Below are positions 59,166 to 62,368 of a DNA stretch of 62,368 nt, one piece after another (within the stretch, counting starts at the first letter, position 1; each line of letters opens with the position of its first letter). Both the position numbers and the translations under genes were made by a program. This stretch comes from Bacteroidia bacterium (lineage in GTDB: Bacteria; Bacteroidota; Bacteroidia; Flavobacteriales; Flavobacteriaceae): the NCBI GenBank assembly GCA_030430535.1, contig JAUIKY010000016.1, forward strand, positions 1-62,368. Direction: 5' to 3'. The notes under the pieces are model-generated. The model saw nothing but the letters and a program-made list of their open reading frames with translations, had not been told where the DNA came from and searched no databases.

Positions 59166-60381
59166 ACTGTGTCATCACAAAAATAGCAAGTCGCTTTAAA
59201 ACTTCCGAAATTTCCTTTTTAGAATTGTAACTGTGCAGACAAAACCGCAATCGCTCCTGTCCTTTGGGTACGGTGGGCGACAAAATGGGTTTTACCTCAA
59301 AGCCATTTTCTTGAATGTGTTGGGCCATGTGTTTTACGGTTTCGTTTCCTGGAATAATGCAGCAATGTATGGCAGAATGGCTTTCAATAAATCCCCTTTG
59401 CCCTTCGGGCAGTTCCCCAAAGGGGAAAACAAGTAACCCCGTTCGTTGTATTTCCGATTTAAAAAACGCAATATTATCTTGTAGCTTATTTATATTTTCA
59501 GTTTTGGATAATTCGGAATAAGCTGATTTTATGGTCGCCAAACTATGTGGGGGCAAGGCCGTGGTATAAATAAAGGAGCGCGAAAAATTCACTAAAAATT
59601 CTTTCAAGGTATAGCTGCCCAAAATGGCGGCGCCGTGGCACCCCATGGCTTTTCCAAAAGTAACAATGCGAGCAAAAATATCATGTTCAAGTAGTAACTG
59701 CTGAACTAAACCTGTTCCGTTTTCGCCAAAAACGCCAACGGCATGGGCTTCATCAACCACCAAGTAAGCGTTGTGCTTTTTGCATAATTCTGAAAGCCCA
59801 ACGAGGTTTGGGGTATCGCCATCCATGGAGAATACCGATTCGGTAATAATGTAAATGTTATGATGCGATTTTGAAACAGCCTTTCGACTCCGCTCAAGGT
59901 GACAAGGTTCAGAATGACGAAGAATTATTGTTTCCAAATCCTCTAAATCATTATGCTTAAACTTGTAGCCTTTGGCGTTACTCATCGATATGCCATCACG
60001 AATGGAAGCATGAATCAGTGCATCATATATAATTATATCGCCACGTTGCGGTACGCTTGAAAAAAAGCCAATATTGGCATCGTAGCCTGAATTGAAAACC
60101 AAAGCCGATGCGCTGTTGTGGAATTGGCAAAGTTGGCTTTCAACCACATCGTAAAGTTGGTGGTTTCCGGAAAGCAAGCGCGACCCAGTGGCGCCGTTTT
60201 GTTTTATGCCGTTTTCAATTAAAAACTGATGGGCATTATTGAAAATCGATTCGTTTTTGGAAAACCCCAAATAATCGTTTGATGAAAAATCCACTAAATC
60301 AGATGGCGTTCCCAATTTCCGAAAAGCATTGTTTGCTTTGCGGATTTCTAGTTTTTGCACAAGTTTTTTAGGAAATTCCAT
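59155..60381 (-). CDS. bioF: 8-amino-7-oxononanoate synthase (KAPA synthase)
   Basis: PLP enzyme joining pimeloyl-thioester and alanine, the first step of the biotin ring pathway. 408 aa from the ATG at 60381, against ~385 usual; the longer frame to 60423 overlaps the next promoter. Conserved: FSSNDYLGFSKNE, GATGSRLLSGNHQ, DEAHAVGVFGENG, PLP-Lys in VTFGKAMGCHGAA. Two insertions encoded by repeat DNA: residues ~153-167 (RHSEPCHLERSRK) and ~318-331 (VFPFGELPEGQRG). The C-terminus ...TQSSP and the stop come from the deleted GIY-YIG element. Both insertions lie on surface loops in related structures (inference). Confidence 0.93.
   Translation of the reverse strand: MEFPKKLVQKLEIRKANNAFRKLGTPSDLVDFSSNDYLGFSKNESIFNNAHQFLIENGIKQNGATGSRLLSGNHQLYDVVESQLCQFHNSASALVFNSGYDANIGFFSSVPQRGDIIIYDALIHASIRDGISMSNAKGYKFKHNDLEDLETIILRHSEPCHLERSRKAVSKSHHNIYIITESVFSMDGDTPNLVGLSELCKKHNAYLVVDEAHAVGVFGENGTGLVQQLLLEHDIFARIVTFGKAMGCHGAAILGSYTLKEFLVNFSRSFIYTTALPPHSLATIKSAYSELSKTENINKLQDNIAFFKSEIQRTGLLVFPFGELPEGQRGFIESHSAIHCCIIPGNETVKHMAQHIQENGFEVKPILSPTVPKGQERLRFCLHSYNSKKEISEVLKRLAIFVMTQSSP
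59389..59427. repeat. TTCCCCTTTGGGGAA-type repeat inside bioF
   Basis: Nested palindromes: TTCCCCAAAGGGGAA (59413-59427), GCCCTTCGGGC (59400-59410), and outer CCCCTTTG. Read in frame as VFPFGELPEGQRG. Confidence 0.7.
59880..59919. repeat. GTCATTCTGAAC / CGACTCCGCTCAAGG repeat inside bioF
   Basis: Minus strand CGTCATTCTGAACCTTG (the terminal-repeat type of the GIY-YIG element) fused to CACCTTGAGCGGAGTCGAAAGG (the CTTCGACT type). Read in frame as RHSEPCHLERSRK between ETIIL and AVSKS. Confidence 0.72.
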
Positions 60382-60385
60382 GGAG

Positions 60386-60393
60386 CAAATGTA
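60386..60393 (-). promoter_or_regulatory. Possible -7 box for bioF
   Basis: Minus strand TACATTTG, an exact TAnnTTTG, only 4 nt before the bioF ATG. A divergent TACTTTTG at 60405-60412 (plus) may serve the 60436 gene. No -33 support for either. Confidence 0.35.
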
Positions 60394-60435
60394 TGCAAAA
60401 TTTGTACTTTTGGTTCTATTCAAAACAGATATGCT

Positions 60436-60882
60436 ATGAAATTATATGCCGTTCTTTTGCTTTCCATTCTATCGTACGCGGGTTTTGCCCAAAACAATTA
60501 CATTGTAAAAACCGAAGACGGTAGGCGTGTATTGTTGAAAGCTGATTACACTTGGGAATATATTGATTTGGAGGCTCCGAAACAGGCTGAAGAAGTACTT
60601 GTTGAGGCTGGGCTCGAAGAGGCTGGGTGTAATGTGCCGGCAGATTTTGAAGAACCCAAATTGAACGGTAAGGTTCAAAATCAACTAAAAAAAGGCCGAG
60701 CCACTATTGATGATGTAAAAAAGAAAGTGGCCAAAGATTATAATTGTACGGTTGATGAGGTGATTTTGCTATGGGCATCCGAACGTAAATCGAACGGAAA
60801 ATATACGTTTTGCGCCAACGGCACCAAAGTAACTTACAAGCGCAATGGCTTTGTTATTATTGAAAACGGGAAGCTATTTTAA
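60436..60882 (+). CDS. DUF3157-like secreted protein
   Basis: 148 aa from the ATG at 60436 (signal peptide MKLYAVLLLSILSYAGFAQ). Mature N-terminus NNYIVKTEDGRRVLLKADYTWEYI resembles DUF3157-type proteins. Acidic linker, then a second segment RATIDDVKKKVAKDYNCTVDEV and YTFCANGTKVTYKRNGFVII with two Cys. The longer frame from 60355 was rejected. Function unknown. Confidence 0.75.
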   Translation: MKLYAVLLLSILSYAGFAQNNYIVKTEDGRRVLLKADYTWEYIDLEAPKQAEEVLVEAGLEEAGCNVPADFEEPKLNGKVQNQLKKGRATIDDVKKKVAKDYNCTVDEVILLWASERKSNGKYTFCANGTKVTYKRNGFVIIENGKLF

Positions 60883-60949
60883 AAGTTAGAAACCATTTTC
60901 AGAATGTTTCTAATAGATTTACAGCTCAAAAAAACGAACAATTAAGGTT

Positions 60950-62368
60950 ATGGTGCAGCTACATACAATAGACTATGTATTAATAGTTCTATTTTTTTCA
61001 ATTACATTATTTATTGGATTTTGGGTATCAAAGAAGTCGGGTGAAAGTTCCTCCGAATATTTTCTTTCAGGACGCTCCATGCCTTGGTGGCTTTTGGGAC
61101 TCTCTATGGTGGCCACCACATTTTCTACCGACACACCCAATCTGGTTACTGATATTGTAAGAACCAACGGTGTTTCCGGAAACTGGGTGTGGTGGGCTTT
61201 TTTGCTTACCGGTTTGCTCACGGTTTTTGTTTATGCCAAGTTATGGCGTAAATCGGAAGTGACTACAGATATTGAGTTTTACGAGTTGCGCTATGGTGGA
61301 AAACCGGCTCGTTTTTTGCGCGGTTTCCGGGCAGTGTATTTGGGAGCGGTATTCAACATTTTGGCGATGGCGGCCGTAACCTTGGCCGCTATTAAAATAG
61401 GAGGCATTATGTTGGGTTTGGAACCTTGGCAAACCGTTATTATAGCTGGTTTGGTAACGGTTGTTTTTAGTGCCATAGGAGGTTTTAAAGGTGTGGTGTA
61501 TACCGATTTTTTGCTCTTTTTTGTGGCGATGACAGGCTCAATTGGGGCGGCATATTATTTGGTGAACCTTCCTGAGGTTGGAGGTATAACAGCCTTGTTG
61601 AAAAACACTAATGTTACAAACAAGCTATCGCTATTACCAGATTTTAACGACAAAGAAGCCTTGGTTGTTTTACTGATTATTCCGTTGGCTGTACAATGGT
61701 GGAGTGCTTGGTATCCTGGCGCAGAACCTGGTGGCGGTGGTTATATCGCCCAGCGTATGTTGGCTGCTAAAGATGAAAATCACGCTATTGGCGCTACTTT
61801 CTTTTTTAATATTATGCACTACGCATTGCGCCCTTGGCCATGGATTATTGTGGCTTTGGCTTCATTAGTGGTGTATCCCGATGTGACGAGTATCCAGCAA
61901 GCATTCCCAAATATTGTTGAAAGTAAATTGGGCCACGATTTAGCATATTCGGCCATGCTCACCAAATTGCCCGCGGGTTTATTGGGCTTGGTTTTGGCCT
62001 CGTTGGCAGCGGCATACATGTCTACCATTTCCACACACTTAAACTGGGGGTCTTCATATATTGTTAATGATTTTTATATTCAGCAGATTAATAAAAATGC
62101 TACCGAAAAGCAGAAGGTTGCCGTGGGGAAAATTTCAACGGTAATTTTAATGGTTTGTAGTGCTCTTTTGGCTTTAGTCCTTCAAAATGCTCTACAATTG
62201 TTCGATATTATTTTAATGTTTGGTGCGGGAACAGGGCTAATTTTTATTTTGCGTTGGTTTTGGTGGCGCATCAATGCGTGGAGTGAAATTACCGCCATGT
62301 TTTCCTCGGGAGTGATTTCAATTCTTTTAAATTTCACAGCTTTGGGAGCATACTTTTTTAGTGAGGAG
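60950..62368 (+). CDS. Sodium:solute symporter (SSS family), 3' truncated
   Basis: Open frame from the ATG at 60950 to the right edge, at least 473 aa. Translation of the raw sequence gives MVQLHTIDYVLIVLFFS, YFLSGRSMPWWLLGLSMVA (SSS motif), STDTPNLVTDIVRTNG, GLVTVVFSAIGGFKGVVYTD and AAAYMSTISTHLNWGSSY. At least 11 hydrophobic segments. Related transporters carry sugars, inositol, proline or solutes with sodium; substrate not deducible. It follows the DUF3157-like gene by 67 nt. Confidence 0.9.
   Translation, partial: MVQLHTIDYVLIVLFFSITLFIGFWVSKKSGESSSEYFLSGRSMPWWLLGLSMVATTFSTDTPNLVTDIVRTNGVSGNWVWWAFLLTGLLTVFVYAKLWRKSEVTTDIEFYELRYGGKPARFLRGFRAVYLGAVFNILAMAAVTLAAIKIGGIMLGLEPWQTVIIAGLVTVVFSAIGGFKGVVYTDFLLFFVAMTGSIGAAYYLVNLPEVGGITALLKNTNVTNKLSLLPDFNDKEALVVLLIIPLAVQWWSAWYPGAEPGGGGYIAQRMLAAKDENHAIGATFFFNIMHYALRPWPWIIVALASLVVYPDVTSIQQAFPNIVESKLGHDLAYSAMLTKLPAGLLGLVLASLAAAYMSTISTHLNWGSSYIVNDFYIQQINKNATEKQKVAVGKISTVILMVCSALLALVLQNALQLFDIILMFGAGTGLIFILRWFWWRINAWSEITAMFSSGVISILLNFTALGAYFFSEE

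Overview
The window is chromosomal DNA of a marine-type Flavobacteriaceae (Bacteroidota). The evidence is low GC, almost no Shine-Dalgarno sequences, promoters of the Bacteroidota type (TTTG, 19-21 nt, TAnnTTTG), type IX secretion (T9SS) sorting tails, a PorZ homologue, a SusC/TonB-type receptor, a DUF2723 protein glycosyltransferase and many lineage-typical small outer-membrane barrels. No rRNA, CRISPR array, prophage or classical transposase is visible.

Layout. 1-5070: the 3' end of a type I asparaginase, tRNA-Ser(GGA), an energy-transduction operon (exbB, a small membrane protein, two exbD genes), a beta-barrel gene and an XAC2610-like secreted protein. 4465-16332, minus strand: a PAP2-like membrane protein with rpoN, asnS, an RND exporter, a DUF5686 barrel, then the translation block frr-pyrH / tsf-rpsB / rpsI-rplM. 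16520-30048: a Tat-type Gfo/Idh/MocA oxidoreductase, ygiQ, a large lipoprotein, a PfpI/DJ-1 protein, a BASS transporter, polA, cutC, a membrane metallophosphoesterase and a thioredoxin-fold protein without CxxC. 30225-42828: polysaccharide deacetylase with a DUF2723 glycosyltransferase, tRNA-Gln(TTG), a T9SS-sorted phytase-like protein, an envelope-stress-type trio (YtxH/holin-like/DUF6327-like), ArsC-like, DinB and DUF3298 genes, a barrel and gdhA. 42957-53567: porZ-recO-TonB receptor, a T9SS-sorted adhesin-like protein, recX, a barrel and a JmjC/cupin protein. 53848-60381, minus strand: a biotin cluster bioF - DUF2007 - GIY-YIG - bioD - bioA - ketoacyl synthase - bioB. 60436-62368: a small secreted protein and the start of a sodium:solute symporter.

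The most unusual material is not a conventional gene system but families of short palindromic repeats. (a) In the biotin cluster a 354-bp unit consists of a GIY-YIG nuclease gene filling the space between two hairpins that are inverted copies of each other. An internally deleted copy of the same unit, with only the first 11 codons of the gene, lies about 440 bp away. This looks like a minimal mobile element and its MITE. (b) Repeat DNA sits in frame inside four genes (polA, the ketoacyl synthase, bioF twice, and the polysaccharide deacetylase), where it adds peptides at linkers or loops. (c) Repeats provide the stop codon of bioF and of the RND exporter. (d) Hairpin repeats lie just upstream of the start codons of five biotin-cluster genes, where they could control translation or mRNA processing.
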